The notes: generated from the sequence alone by a model not told the origin. A DNA stretch of 64,000 nt from an uncultured Lachnospiraceae bacterium (GCA_910578335.1 CAJTPU010000011.1:1-64000), one strand, 5' to 3'; shown: positions 8,098-17,094, counted from the stretch's first letter. Numbers and translations: made by a program.

Positions 8098-9320
8098 TAC
8101 GAACGGTAGTCCGCGTTGATTTTGACATATTCGTAGCTTAAATCACATCCCCATGCAGTTGCCATCTCCGTACCCATATGCATGTCCGCCACAATCGTAA
8201 CCTCTTTTTCGGAGAGAATCCTGCCCGCCTCCTCCTCGCTGTAGTCTGCCGCCGAGCCGTTTTTGTAAATTTGGATGCGGCCGGATTTGCTCTCAAAAAA
8301 GAGCTCCACCTTCTCCGGCTCAAAGACTGCGCCCGAGTAGCCGAGGGCGCAGAGTATCCGTCCCCAGTTGGCGTCATGCCCGAAAATTGCCGCTTTCGTC
8401 AGGCTCGAGCAGATGACGGATTTGGCAAGAAGCCTGGCAGCTTCCTTCGTGTCCGCGCCTTTTACCTGTACCTCCACCAGCGCCGTCGCGCCCTCGCCGT
8501 CTCCCGCAAGCTTTTTTGCCATTGTGGTATTTAAAAAGCAGAGCGCTTCTTTAAAGGTTTCATATGCCTCATCTTCTTCCCTGATTTCCGGATTGTCCGC
8601 CATGCCGTTTGCCAAAAACAAAAAGGTATCGTTGGTGGAGGTGTCCCCGTCCACGGAAATCATGTTAAAGGTATCCGCCACGCTTTCCTTCACCGCCTTT
8701 GTCAAAAGCTCCTTGGAAATTGCCGCATCGCAGGTTACAAAGGCAAGCATGGTGCACATATTGGGATGAATCATGCCGCTGCCTTTACACATGCCGCCCA
8801 TGGTCACGGTCCTGCCATAAATCTCAAAGCTGACCGCCACCTGCTTATTCACGGTATCCGTCGTCATGATTGCCTGCGCCGCTGCCAAAGCCGCCTCCGC
8901 CGAATGCTCTTTTTTTACGGCTAGCTCTGCGATGCCTGCCTGCAGCCTGTCTATGGGCATCTGCATACCGATGACGCCGGTAGAACCAATCAGCACGCTG
9001 TTTTCGGGAATCTGCAGGCATTCTGCCGCCTTCTCCGCCTCCGCCCTGCAGCAGGCAAATCCTTCCTTGCCCGTACAGGCATTGGCAATTCCCGAATTTA
9101 CAACAACCGCCTGCACAAAGGGCGATTTCTCCACAATCTCCTTATCCCAGAGCACCGGCGCCGCCTTTACCACATTCGTGGTAAAAGTGCCCGCGCACAC
9201 ACAGGGCGCCTCGCTGTAAATCACCGCCATATCCTTCCTGCCCTGATACTTCACACCCGCTGCCACACCCGCTGCCAAAAATCCCTTTGCCGCGCACACG
9301 CCGCCCTCAACTGTCTTCAT
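8097..9320 (-). CDS. argJ: bifunctional glutamate N-acetyltransferase / ornithine acetyltransferase
   Basis: 407 residues, the full family length. ArgJ moves the acetyl group from N-acetylornithine to glutamate, closing the arginine cycle; bifunctional forms also use acetyl-CoA. The self-cleavage site that creates the two subunits is visible as M-C-T-M-L-A-F near residue 190; the Thr becomes the N-terminal nucleophile of the beta chain. The GSGMIHPNM segment just before it and K-S-x-x-x-x-R-I-Q near the C terminus are also typical. The start has GGAG/GAGG at a suitable distance. argC, often upstream of argJ, is absent here; repeat element D occupies that space. Confidence 0.95.
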   Translation of the reverse strand: MKTVEGGVCAAKGFLAAGVAAGVKYQGRKDMAVIYSEAPCVCAGTFTTNVVKAAPVLWDKEIVEKSPFVQAVVVNSGIANACTGKEGFACCRAEAEKAAECLQIPENSVLIGSTGVIGMQMPIDRLQAGIAELAVKKEHSAEAALAAAQAIMTTDTVNKQVAVSFEIYGRTVTMGGMCKGSGMIHPNMCTMLAFVTCDAAISKELLTKAVKESVADTFNMISVDGDTSTNDTFLFLANGMADNPEIREEDEAYETFKEALCFLNTTMAKKLAGDGEGATALVEVQVKGADTKEAARLLAKSVICSSLTKAAIFGHDANWGRILCALGYSGAVFEPEKVELFFESKSGRIQIYKNGSAADYSEEEAGRILSEKEVTIVADMHMGTEMATAWGCDLSYEYVKINADYRS

Positions 9321-9414
9321 AAGTCCGTTCCTCTCCTTTATACCGATTATTTAAAATTAAAGTAATTGCAGCATCCGCTACATCCATTTTCGCCCTACCT
9401 GCTAAATATTATCC

Positions 9415-9515
9415 GGAGCAGGATGCCAAAAGCCCTGATTGAAGCTGTCCTCTTTCAATAGGCACAAGAGGATTGACAAATCACATTCTCGACAGGGCTT
9501 TTGACTCCCTGCTCC
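9415..9515. repeat. nested inverted repeat element D
   Basis: A 23-bp inverted repeat (9415-9437 with 9493-9515, three mismatches or wobble pairs) encloses a second stem (about 9446-9453 with 9467-9476). The left arm ends CAAAAGCCCTGATTGAAG and the right arm reads GACAGGGCTTTTGA; both blocks recur exactly in element B at 36 kb, while the outer arm sequence is different. It lies upstream of argJ, between the argJ start and the end of the GNAT gene at 9566. There is no U-run at either end that would make it a standard terminator. Confidence 0.6.
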
Positions 9516-9565
9516 TTATAGGCGATTACGACACTCGCACAGATACCGGATTTCGCAATCCCCCC

Positions 9566-10015
9566 TCACTGATTAAACGCCGTAATATTCTCCGCATTCA
9601 ACACAAAATCATAATAATTCAAATCCTCCCGCTTTGTCCAGCCAATGCGCCGCCAGAAAGCGTTGCCGATATCGTTTGCCGTAAACGCAATCAGAGAGAC
9701 CTTGCTGATTTGCTCTGCTTTCAGCTTCTCCATGCAGAACACCACCATTGCCTTTCCAACGCCCTTTCTTCTGCACTCCTGTCTGACACAGACATGGTAC
9801 AGGCACCCTCTTCTGCCGTCATGCCCGCATAAAATGGCGCCGATAATTCTGCCGTCCTCCACTGCGACCACGCTGGTATCCGGATTGCGCAAAAGAAAAC
9901 GCGCCACGCCCTCCTTTGAATCGTCGATGCTTCTGATGGCAAAGCCCTTTATGCTCATCCACAAGGCATAAACGCCCTCATAATCCTCTGCCGTCATCGT
10001 CCTTACCGTAAACAT
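9566..10015 (-). CDS. GNAT family N-acetyltransferase
   Basis: 149 residues with a complete GNAT domain: a hydrophobic strand VVAVEDGRIIGAILCGHDGRRG, acetyl-CoA motif HVCVRQECRRKGVGKAMV, and N-D-x-G-N-A-F-W-x-x-I-G-W near the end. The pattern resembles the YpeA/RimI-like branch, but the acceptor cannot be read from sequence. ATG 10015 follows GAGGAAG. It lies 55 bases below the CmpB-like gene and may be transcribed with it. Confidence 0.8.
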   Translation of the reverse strand: MFTVRTMTAEDYEGVYALWMSIKGFAIRSIDDSKEGVARFLLRNPDTSVVAVEDGRIIGAILCGHDGRRGCLYHVCVRQECRRKGVGKAMVVFCMEKLKAEQISKVSLIAFTANDIGNAFWRRIGWTKREDLNYYDFVLNAENITAFNQ

Positions 10016-10070
10016 GCACTTCCTCCCTCTTATCCTCTTCCACGGTATCCTAAAACCTGCTTCCCAATCG

Positions 10071-11387
10071 CTATGACGTCATCTTTGCATTGGGATAAAT
10101 GGTTTCCATTCTCTCATCCGTATAATGCTCGTCCAGAAAACGCTCAAATCCATTCTCCGCCTGCTTTCCCGCCGCCCTGTCGCTGTACCTTGAAAGGGCA
10201 AGCGCGGATATTGCCATATTGAGTATCATAAACACCACAAAGCAAAAGCTCAGCCATGTACCTGCCTTTTTCGGCACCTTCTCAATCAGGCGCGCCAAAA
10301 AAGGATAGACAAATTTCAGCCATACCAGCGCCGCAATGCCCCAGAAAAAGCAAAACAGCAGATTAATCCGCCCGCCCAGATTAAAGGGAAGATGACTGTA
10401 ATCCCAGAATACCGTCCCAAATACCAGCTCCGTAAACACGCTGCATATGTACTCGTATGCGCCGCCGACTACGGTGCCAAAGACAAAGATATACCGGTCC
10501 GGCTTGTCCTTATACCTGTCCAAAAGCAGCGTCAGCAGTACAACCGCAAGCCCCCAGACCACACTGAAAGGTCCGTAGACAACACTGCTGCGGCTCATCA
10601 GCTTTCCCATCGTGACATAGCACCAGATTGTCTCCGTAATATCTCCCAGAAACGCACCGATAAAAAAGAGCCACACCAGCTTATGAAAGCAGCAGCCCTT
10701 GGCGAAAACGCCGGACTCCTCTTTCTCCTTCTTTGCAGGTAAACCGTCCGCCTCACGCAGATGTGGAAACGCCTTTGTCATCCGCCTTTGAATCAGCCCC
10801 GATATCGCGCCGCCCATCCTTCCCGTAATCCTGTTCACGCCCTCGGTAAATTCCTGTATTCTGCGTCCCCGCTTTTTCAGCATCAGGACAACCTTCGTCG
10901 TTACCAGAAAATCACAGGCAAGCATCACCAGCAGCATAGCCAATACAATCCGTCCTACAAACGGCGGAATCAGCCGTATCACCTGTACCACAAAAGGATT
11001 GCACCAGCGCATCAAAACGACCGCCCCTGCCGCCCATATCAGGGAAAAACGCAGACAGACATAGCCGCCGTAATTATATTTATAATCCGAATAGTCCCAC
11101 CACTTTCTGCCATAGAGCTTTTCCAAGAGTCTGCCTGTCAAAAGCTCCAACAGGGAGGTAACCACCATGCTGCCCACAAACAAAAAGAAAAGATTTTGTA
11201 ACAGCCCGCCAAAAAACACCAGCAAAAAACACATGCCCAGTCCGTATACGGGACAAAGAGGACCGTTCAAAAATCCTCTGTTTGCCAGCTTTTTGTTGGT
11301 AAACGTGGCAAAAACCACCTCCAGCACCCAGCCGGCAAACGCATAGAAAAAGAAAAACCATAGCAGCTCGTATCCTGTGTATATCAA
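10071..11387 (-). CDS. CmpB-type membrane protein (putative ABC transporter permease, PF06541-like), duplicated
   Basis: 438 residues and about twelve hydrophobic segments. Two copies of the same domain can be seen. The first carries WVLEVVFATFTNKKLANRGF followed by GPLCPVYG, and a WDYSDYKYNYGGYVCL block; the second has GPFSVVWG and FWDYSHLPFNLGGRINL. This is the pattern of proteins labelled putative ABC transporter permease, CmpB type; the label has little experimental support. I choose a TTG start at 11387: AAAGGAGG lies eight bases upstream, and a strong promoter (11423-11450) lies just before it. Any longer reading frame would begin upstream of its own promoter. Confidence 0.75.
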   Translation of the reverse strand: MIYTGYELLWFFFFYAFAGWVLEVVFATFTNKKLANRGFLNGPLCPVYGLGMCFLLVFFGGLLQNLFFLFVGSMVVTSLLELLTGRLLEKLYGRKWWDYSDYKYNYGGYVCLRFSLIWAAGAVVLMRWCNPFVVQVIRLIPPFVGRIVLAMLLVMLACDFLVTTKVVLMLKKRGRRIQEFTEGVNRITGRMGGAISGLIQRRMTKAFPHLREADGLPAKKEKEESGVFAKGCCFHKLVWLFFIGAFLGDITETIWCYVTMGKLMSRSSVVYGPFSVVWGLAVVLLTLLLDRYKDKPDRYIFVFGTVVGGAYEYICSVFTELVFGTVFWDYSHLPFNLGGRINLLFCFFWGIAALVWLKFVYPFLARLIEKVPKKAGTWLSFCFVVFMILNMAISALALSRYSDRAAGKQAENGFERFLDEHYTDERMETIYPNAKMTS

Positions 11388-11422
11388 TGTTTTGTCCTCC
11401 TTTGCCGCTAACAGCTTCCTAC

Positions 11423-11450
11423 AGTATAACATAAAGTTTTCACAGGTCAA
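11423..11450 (-). promoter_or_regulatory. promoter of the CmpB-type gene
   Basis: TTGACC (11445-11450) and TATACT (11423-11428) on the minus strand with 16 bases between. The predicted transcript begins about 30 bases before the TTG start codon at 11387, which supports that start. Confidence 0.65.
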
Positions 11451-11495
11451 ATAGCCATACTGCCTTTCTTTCCCTCTTTTTTGGTATTCTTTTTG

Positions 11496-11512
11496 TGCAT
11501 TTTTATTCATTT
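11496..11512. promoter_or_regulatory. ArgR operator (ARG box)
   Basis: TGCATTTTTATTCATTT is, in reverse complement, an almost exact ARG box (AATGAATAAAAATGCA). It lies between the divergent CmpB-type gene and argG, about 80 bases upstream of the argG -35, in a very AT-rich stretch. Weaker ATTCAT half sites nearer to the promoter (about 11575-11585) could hold a second part of the ArgR hexamer. Confidence 0.6.
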
Positions 11513-11590
11513 TTATATATATTAATACATAATATACATTTTATTGGCTTATTTATGCAAGTACTTTTTACTATATATTCATATTTTCTC

Positions 11591-11619
11591 TTGCAATCAG
11601 GGTGAAGATGTTGTATATT
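11591..11619 (+). promoter_or_regulatory. promoter of argG
   Basis: TTGCAA (11591-11596) and TATATT (11614-11619) with 17 bases between. The transcript would start near 11626, giving a leader of about 50 to 65 bases. Confidence 0.65.
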
Positions 11620-11678
11620 AAGGTAAGTTCACAGGAAAAACCTGCGGCGTATAAAAAGAAACAAGCTGAAGGAAGGAC

Positions 11679-12908
11679 ATGGTAAAACACATGAAAGAAA
11701 AAGTAATTCTTGCATATTCCGGCGGTCTCGACACCACCGCCATTATCCCCTGGTTAAAGGAAAATTTTGATTACGACGTTGTATGCGTCTGCATTGACTG
11801 CGGGCAGGAAGAAGAGCTTGACGGGCTGGAGGAGCGCGCCAAATCCTGCGGCGCTGAGAAGTTATATATTCTGGACGTGACGGATGAATTCTGCGACGAA
11901 TACATTGCTCCCTGCGTGCAGGCACATGCCGTATACGAAAACAAATACCTGTTAGGCACCTCCATGGCAAGACCGCTGATTGCGAAAAAACTGGTAGAAA
12001 TTGCCCGCAAGGAAAATGCGGCGGCTATCTGCCACGGCGCTACCGGCAAGGGCAACGACCAGATTCGTTTTGAGCTTGGCATCAAAGCGCTTGCGCCCGA
12101 CATCAAAATCATTGCCGCATGGAGAAATGACAAATGGACCATGGACTCCCGTGAATCTGAAATTGCATACTGCAACGCCCACGGTATCCATCTTCCTTTT
12201 TCTGCTGATTCCTCTTACAGCCGTGACCGCAACATCTGGCACATCAGCCATGAAGGTCTTGAGCTGGAGGACCCTGCCAACGAGCCAAACTACGCGCATC
12301 TTCTCGTCCTTGGCACCACGCCTGAAAAAGCGCCCGAGGAAGGCGAATATGTGACCATGGAATTCGAAAAAGGAATTCCTGTTTCCGTAAACGGCAGAAA
12401 GATGAAATATTCCGATATTGTGCGCGAGCTGAACAAGCTGGGCGGCAAACATGGCATTGGCATTATCGATATTGTAGAAAACCGCGTTGTAGGCATGAAG
12501 TCCCGCGGCGTTTATGAAACGCCGGGCGGCACCATTTTAATGGAAGCGCATCAGCAGCTTGAAGAGCTCATTTTAGACCGCGATACATACACCATGAAAA
12601 AAGAAATGGGGAACCGTTTTGCGGACATTGTGTATGAAGGAAAATGGTTTACGCCGCTGCGGGAGGCGATTCAGGCTTTTGTGGAAAAGACGCAGGAATA
12701 TGTGACCGGTGAAGTCAAATTCAAGCTTTATAAAGGCAATATCATAAAAGCCGGCACTACCTCTCCCTACTCGCTGTACAACGAATCCATTGCCTCCTTC
12801 ACCACCGGGGACTTGTATGACCACCATGACGCAGAAGGCTTTATCAACCTGTTCGGTCTTTCCTTAAAGGTACGCGCCATGAAACTGCAGGAAGCTTTGG
12901 ACAAATAA
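11679..12908 (+). CDS. argG: argininosuccinate synthase
   Basis: Up to 409 residues. It condenses citrulline and aspartate with ATP in the cytoplasm. The ATP pyrophosphatase loop AYSGGLDTT is at residues 9-17, with ICHGATGKGNDQIRFE near 120 and DRNIWHISHEG near 180. ATG 11679 has GAAGG six bases upstream; most homologues begin at the second ATG (11691), which would give 405 residues. The codons are AT-balanced like neighbours. argH does not follow; DUF1294 comes next after 15 bases. Confidence 0.97.
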   Translation: MVKHMKEKVILAYSGGLDTTAIIPWLKENFDYDVVCVCIDCGQEEELDGLEERAKSCGAEKLYILDVTDEFCDEYIAPCVQAHAVYENKYLLGTSMARPLIAKKLVEIARKENAAAICHGATGKGNDQIRFELGIKALAPDIKIIAAWRNDKWTMDSRESEIAYCNAHGIHLPFSADSSYSRDRNIWHISHEGLELEDPANEPNYAHLLVLGTTPEKAPEEGEYVTMEFEKGIPVSVNGRKMKYSDIVRELNKLGGKHGIGIIDIVENRVVGMKSRGVYETPGGTILMEAHQQLEELILDRDTYTMKKEMGNRFADIVYEGKWFTPLREAIQAFVEKTQEYVTGEVKFKLYKGNIIKAGTTSPYSLYNESIASFTTGDLYDHHDAEGFINLFGLSLKVRAMKLQEALDK

Positions 12909-12923
12909 TTTGGAGATTTTATT

Positions 12924-13217
12924 ATGATGGTAATTCTGTTTATCGTGGTATATTTTGCAACAGTCAATCTGCTTGCCTTCGCCCTCATGGGCATCGATAA
13001 AAGAAAAGCAATAAAGGGTGCCTTCCGGATTCCGGAAGCCACCCTCTTTATCATCGCCATCATCGGCGGCAGTATTGGCTCTATCGCCGGTATGTATACC
13101 TTCCGCCACAAGACCAGGCACTTCAAATTTGTATATGGCATGCCTGCTATTCTGGTTGTCCAGATACTGCTGATAATTCTTCTTTTTAATGCCCCTTTCA
13201 ATCTGATTACCATGTAA
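12924..13217 (+). CDS. DUF1294 family membrane protein
   Basis: 97 residues with three hydrophobic segments. The DUF1294 pattern is complete: M-G-I-D-K-R-K-A near residue 23, R-I-P-E, then G-G-S-I-G-S-I-A-G-M and R-H-K-T-x-H-x-x-F. Function unknown in the family. The GGAG site is eight bases before ATG 12924. Its stop lies two bases from the convergent DegV stop, with no space for a terminator. Confidence 0.85.
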   Translation: MMVILFIVVYFATVNLLAFALMGIDKRKAIKGAFRIPEATLFIIAIIGGSIGSIAGMYTFRHKTRHFKFVYGMPAILVVQILLIILLFNAPFNLITM

Positions 13218-13219
13218 TC

Positions 13220-14068
13220 TTAAAACGCCACGATAACGCCGCCGTCATTGGCATACATGCTGCTGATTCCGGCAGTATCCATAATCATGATTTCCCCACA
13301 CCGTATTTTTTCACGCAAAAGCTGCTTTACCGTTTCTGCCCTTTCGCCCGCATTGCAGTGGGAGATAATGATTCTCTTTCTTTCCGCTCCTTTTATGGCA
13401 TCTGCAATTTTATCCACCATTCTGGTAATCGCCTTTTTCATGCCGATTCCCTGCCCCATCTGTACAATGGTGCCTTTATCGGCGCCCATAATCGGCTTTA
13501 TGTTCAGCGTAGAAGCCACTGCCGCCTTTATGTTGGAAAGTCTGCCGTTCTTCCTTAAGGTCTCCAGATTATCCAGCACAAAATACGTGTTCATGCTGTC
13601 GCGAAATGCCGTAATCTGCTTCACTATCTCCTCAAAAGCAAGCCCTTCCTCCTCAAGCTCCATAAGCTTCAATGCGAGCTGCGTCTCTCCGCAGCTTGCC
13701 GATTCCGAGTCCACAACATGAATCTTTTTCTCTCCGTACTTTTCCCGATACATTCTCTTGCCTAACTCTGCGCTGTTGTAGCTGCCGCTGAGCTTTGAAG
13801 ACAAAGTCACTACATAAATATGGTCCGCTTCCACATGATACGCCTCCATATACCGCTCAGGAGACGGGCAGGAAGACTTCGGACACTTCGGGTATGCCGC
13901 AACCCGCCTTAAAAAATCAGCCTGTTTAAAATTTTCGTCATCAAGCAGCTCATAATCTCCGATTTCAATCCCCAGAGGCACCCTCTCAAAGCTCTCTTTT
14001 TGAAGCAATTCCTTTGGAAGCTCACAGCAGCTATCCACAACGATTTTATAGCTCATATCCGCAACCAT
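13220..14068 (-). CDS. DegV family fatty-acid-binding protein
   Basis: 282 residues. DegV/FakB proteins bind a fatty acid for phosphorylation by FakA. Typical features are the start KIVVDSCCELP, the T-L-S-S-K-L-S-G-S-Y-N-S loop near residue 90 that holds the carboxylate, and S-H-C-N-A-G-E in the second domain near residue 235. Two in-frame ATGs (14068 and 14056) are possible; AGGAAAGG favours the first. No fakA gene is nearby. The leader (14077-14175) can fold into two hairpins, one pairing 14135-14146 with 14156-14166. Confidence 0.9.
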   Translation of the reverse strand: MVADMSYKIVVDSCCELPKELLQKESFERVPLGIEIGDYELLDDENFKQADFLRRVAAYPKCPKSSCPSPERYMEAYHVEADHIYVVTLSSKLSGSYNSAELGKRMYREKYGEKKIHVVDSESASCGETQLALKLMELEEEGLAFEEIVKQITAFRDSMNTYFVLDNLETLRKNGRLSNIKAAVASTLNIKPIMGADKGTIVQMGQGIGMKKAITRMVDKIADAIKGAERKRIIISHCNAGERAETVKQLLREKIRCGEIMIMDTAGISSMYANDGGVIVAF

Positions 14069-14075
14069 GCCTTTC

Positions 14076-14204
14076 CTGTAGTCATACTAGTATTTCCTGT
14101 AAGAAGCCGCTTTATCCCTTTTGCCGCTTCATGAGTAACCAAAACTTTTACATATAGTTTTGATTACTACGTATGATAGTAACATATGCATACGCTTTTG
14201 TAAA
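14076..14204 (-). promoter_or_regulatory. promoter and hairpin-rich leader of degV
   Basis: TTTACA (14199-14204) and TACTAT (14176-14181) on the minus strand are spaced by 17. The following roughly 100-base leader contains two inverted repeats, 14135-14166 (12-bp stem with a wobble pair) and about 14103-14130. The second half lacks a U-run, so I do not call an attenuator. Confidence 0.45.
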
Positions 14205-14233
14205 GGGGGGATTTTTCCGCAAATGCCATTCCC

Positions 14234-14262
14234 TTGACACCCTTTTTCAAAGCCGCTATACT
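14234..14262 (+). promoter_or_regulatory. promoter of the 14311 gene
   Basis: TTGACA (14234-14239) and TATACT (14257-14262) with 17 bases between, a near-consensus vegetative promoter. Confidence 0.7.
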
Positions 14263-14310
14263 ATACCTAGCTTACACGCTTTTGAATTCTGCAAAACTTA
14301 GGAGAACGCT

Positions 14311-14814
14311 ATGCTGGCACTGCAAATTACCGCTCTGAAACCGTTTATGAATTCCCTGCTTTTAGGAGAGCTTTTTGATTCCTTTCTTTTGGAAAAGGCA
14401 GATATTGATACTGCCGTTACCTACTCCATCGACGGGCGGCTCCACAAGGATTTTTTCCCGCCCGAGGAGCGCGAAGACAAAACCCTGCACCCTTATGATT
14501 TTGCCGAATGGAAGGATATGAAAGGTCTGTGCTTTGATTTCATCAAAGGAAAGCGCACGCCCCTCTATTTTCAGTTTGTCCTTCATCTAAAGCCCTCCGC
14601 CACAGCCTCCATTTTGGAGAAGGGAGGCGCCGCTTCTTTCGCAGGTCTGATTCAGGCATTTGTACTGACAGTGCGGTTTTACGGAGAAAAGGCACTGCTG
14701 TTGACAGGAACTTCCTTTTCCTCCTTCGTTCCCGACAAGGAACCGGAAAGGCTTTGGGACGCCGCTTTCAGGCAGTATCTGGACAAAAAAGAAATCGCCT
14801 ATGAGGTCATGTAA
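14311..14814 (+). CDS. conserved Lachnospiraceae protein, function unknown (possibly DUF5721)
   Basis: 167 residues, soluble, no signal peptide. The first third reads like a sequence that binds its own kind: FLLEKADIDTAVTYSIDGRL and a Y-x-x-x-F-x-x-W. The C-terminal half has LTGTSFSSFVPDKEPE. From memory this is like the DUF5721 family of Lachnospiraceae; I cannot confirm it. It has its own strong promoter, an AGGAG site and a terminator overlapping the stop codon, so it is a single-gene transcript. Confidence 0.7.
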   Translation: MLALQITALKPFMNSLLLGELFDSFLLEKADIDTAVTYSIDGRLHKDFFPPEEREDKTLHPYDFAEWKDMKGLCFDFIKGKRTPLYFQFVLHLKPSATASILEKGGAASFAGLIQAFVLTVRFYGEKALLLTGTSFSSFVPDKEPERLWDAAFRQYLDKKEIAYEVM

Positions 14815-14830
14815 CCTCATAGGCGTTTTT
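14796..14830 (+). terminator. intrinsic terminator overlapping the stop codon
   Basis: CGCCTATGAGG (14796-14806) pairs with CCTCATAGGCG (14815-14825), followed by TTTTT. The stop codon TAA lies in the loop region, so the stem is partly coding. Confidence 0.85.
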
Positions 14831-14868
14831 GTTTTCGTCATACCGTACCCGCAGATAACAGATTTTTG

Positions 14869-17094
14869 TCAGCCGACGGCTCCGTCATCACTCTCTTCCT
14901 CCTTCGGCGGCGTCCCCTGCGGCTGTTCCAAATTCTGCTGCGTACCGCCCTCCGGCGTCACCTCCGGCAGCGGCGTCGGCTGCGGAGCCGGCGGATGCGG
15001 CGCAATCCATTCGGGGTCTATCTGTGAACGGTACTCCTCCGGCAGCGCTTCTTCTACATAACGGTAGAAGTCATTGTTCAAAATACCCGAAGAATAATTG
15101 ACAAGCCCCTTCACCTGCTTTTTCATTGCCTCATGGTACTCCTCGTCTCCCTCTGTGCCGTCCCGCCACAACAGCGGTTCATTGCCCTTCCGGTTGTAGA
15201 TAACCCTGTCCGTCACATAGCTTCTGTCCGAAAAAATAACAAGGGGCGGACTGTCCGAGAGAATATCCCTGCCCACATAGAGCCTGGAATCATACTCGAA
15301 ACCAAAGAGATTCAGCAGCGTCGGCAGAATATCCAGCGAATACGCCGTCTTTTCCACATTGACCGTCTCCATCGCACTGTTCCAGAGAATCAGGTTGTTT
15401 CTGTAAACCTCCAGCGTACCGGCGAGAGGTTTCCCCGCAAGCTCCTCCAAGGTCGACACCTCCATCGCATAAGGATAATGGTCCGCAGAAAGGCAAATCA
15501 CGGTGTTCTCCAGCTTTCCGGCAGCCTCAAGCTGCTCTATCAGATATTCCAGCGCCAAATCCAGCTCCATATTGCAGGCAACATACGCCCTTCCCTCTTC
15601 GCAGTAGGGCAGCTCCGCCACATCATCCTTATGCTTGAAGGACATGCTGTTGCCGCTGAAATTATAATTCATATGCCCCGATACCGTCATATAGTACACA
15701 TGGAAGCGGTCTTCATGAATATAATATGGTATGGTTGCCACCATCATATCCAAATCGGAAGCCGGCCATTTGTTAGCGTTTTCCATTTCAAACACCTGAC
15801 CGCCATAGACCGCCTCGTTCAAATCCCCAAGCTTACATGCCATGAAGTTGTAGCCCAGATTCGGATGCGTCCGGTCTCTCTCATAGTAGGAAAGGGAATT
15901 GTTGTGGAACGCCCAGCTCTTTACGCCCTCTGCCGCAAAATAATTGGGGAGCGTAAACGGCATCCGGTTATCCGCACTCCTCTTTAAGCTGAACATCTGG
16001 TTGTCCGGTGCAAGCCCCGTACAGTTTGCATACTCGCCATCGCTGGTGGAGGTATACCACAGCGGACAATAGAAATCTTCAAAAACAAAACCGGAGTGTA
16101 TCAGCCTGTATAATGTCGGAGTCAGCTCCTCGTCCACTGCATAGGGGCAAAAGCCCTCCGCTGTCAGATAAATCAGATTATAGCCGGCAAACATGCCCGT
16201 ATACTCGTTTTTGTTGGTCGGCGGTATACTCTGCATATACTCCGCCAGATTTTTAATTTCTTTGGAATCCGCATTGGCAATCAGCTCGTCAAAGTCAATG
16301 GGAAGCACATGCGGCGATGTATCCAGAACCGGCTCCACCTCCGACTCCTCCGGCAGGAAGGCATCTCCTCCCGATATATCATTTCCCACCACCGGCAGGG
16401 CATCGTTTCCGCCTGAGGAAACCAAATCATTCCCTCCATAGTTATCCCACGCCTCCAGCGAATCATCCCTGCCCGGGAAAAAGTCGCCAAACATGTCGCG
16501 GACAAGCGAGGGCGCCACTCCATATGCGGAAATCACACCCTTCTGGTCGTAAAATTCACTATAGCTCTCAAAATAATCCGTCTTGCCAAAATAGCCGCCC
16601 ACCAATGCCACAATATAAAGCACCAGACCGCCTGCCAAAACAGAGAGGCTTGCCACTCTTTCTCCATAGGAATGACTTCTCAGCCTCAATGCCCTAAAGT
16701 GCAGCAAAAAGCCCGCTGCAATCAGAGGTACTGCCAAAAGCAGAAGATACCCCGACGCACGCAGTATTGCTAAAAGCGCCTCCCGCCAGTAATTCGTCAC
16801 CGCATCCTTGCCGGCGTTCGTGACAGCGGCAATCAAAAGCGGCTGCCTGAATATTTTGATGTAGACAAGCTGGCTCGCAAAGAGAAGATAGTCCACCACA
16901 AGCAGAATCCAGAATATAACCCTGTTTTTTCTTCTTCGCAGAAAGCCCGTAACCAAAGCAGAGAAGCCGGCAAGCAAAAGCCATACCGGCAATGCGAGAA
17001 CCGGATTGACCGCCACAAAACCAAAGCATCCAAAGTGATAGACCAGCTCCATATAAATGAATGTACCAAGAAAAAATATAAAAACCCAAAGCAT
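14869..17094 (-). CDS. LTA synthase family sulfatase (membrane phosphoglycerol/phosphoethanolamine transferase type)
   Basis: 741 residues. Five hydrophobic segments occupy the first 180 residues, then an extracellular linker rich in G, N and D (about 205-260), the sulfatase-fold catalytic domain (about 300-630) and a proline-rich tail with PAPQPTPLPEVTP. The metal/nucleophile elements are LTAEGF near 312, the Thr in YTSTSDGEYA near 350, and S-A-D-H-Y-P-Y near 545. Family members transfer glycerol phosphate to polymers outside the membrane. ATG 17094 has AAGGGAG ten bases upstream; the GTG at 17127 has no proper site. No glycosyltransferase is adjacent. Confidence 0.85.
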   Translation of the reverse strand: MLWVFIFFLGTFIYMELVYHFGCFGFVAVNPVLALPVWLLLAGFSALVTGFLRRRKNRVIFWILLVVDYLLFASQLVYIKIFRQPLLIAAVTNAGKDAVTNYWREALLAILRASGYLLLLAVPLIAAGFLLHFRALRLRSHSYGERVASLSVLAGGLVLYIVALVGGYFGKTDYFESYSEFYDQKGVISAYGVAPSLVRDMFGDFFPGRDDSLEAWDNYGGNDLVSSGGNDALPVVGNDISGGDAFLPEESEVEPVLDTSPHVLPIDFDELIANADSKEIKNLAEYMQSIPPTNKNEYTGMFAGYNLIYLTAEGFCPYAVDEELTPTLYRLIHSGFVFEDFYCPLWYTSTSDGEYANCTGLAPDNQMFSLKRSADNRMPFTLPNYFAAEGVKSWAFHNNSLSYYERDRTHPNLGYNFMACKLGDLNEAVYGGQVFEMENANKWPASDLDMMVATIPYYIHEDRFHVYYMTVSGHMNYNFSGNSMSFKHKDDVAELPYCEEGRAYVACNMELDLALEYLIEQLEAAGKLENTVICLSADHYPYAMEVSTLEELAGKPLAGTLEVYRNNLILWNSAMETVNVEKTAYSLDILPTLLNLFGFEYDSRLYVGRDILSDSPPLVIFSDRSYVTDRVIYNRKGNEPLLWRDGTEGDEEYHEAMKKQVKGLVNYSSGILNNDFYRYVEEALPEEYRSQIDPEWIAPHPPAPQPTPLPEVTPEGGTQQNLEQPQGTPPKEEESDDGAVG

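Noticed and set aside
9361..9480. ArgR box before argJ
   Set aside because: AT-rich half sites only, none near the quality of the boxes at 6118 and 11496.
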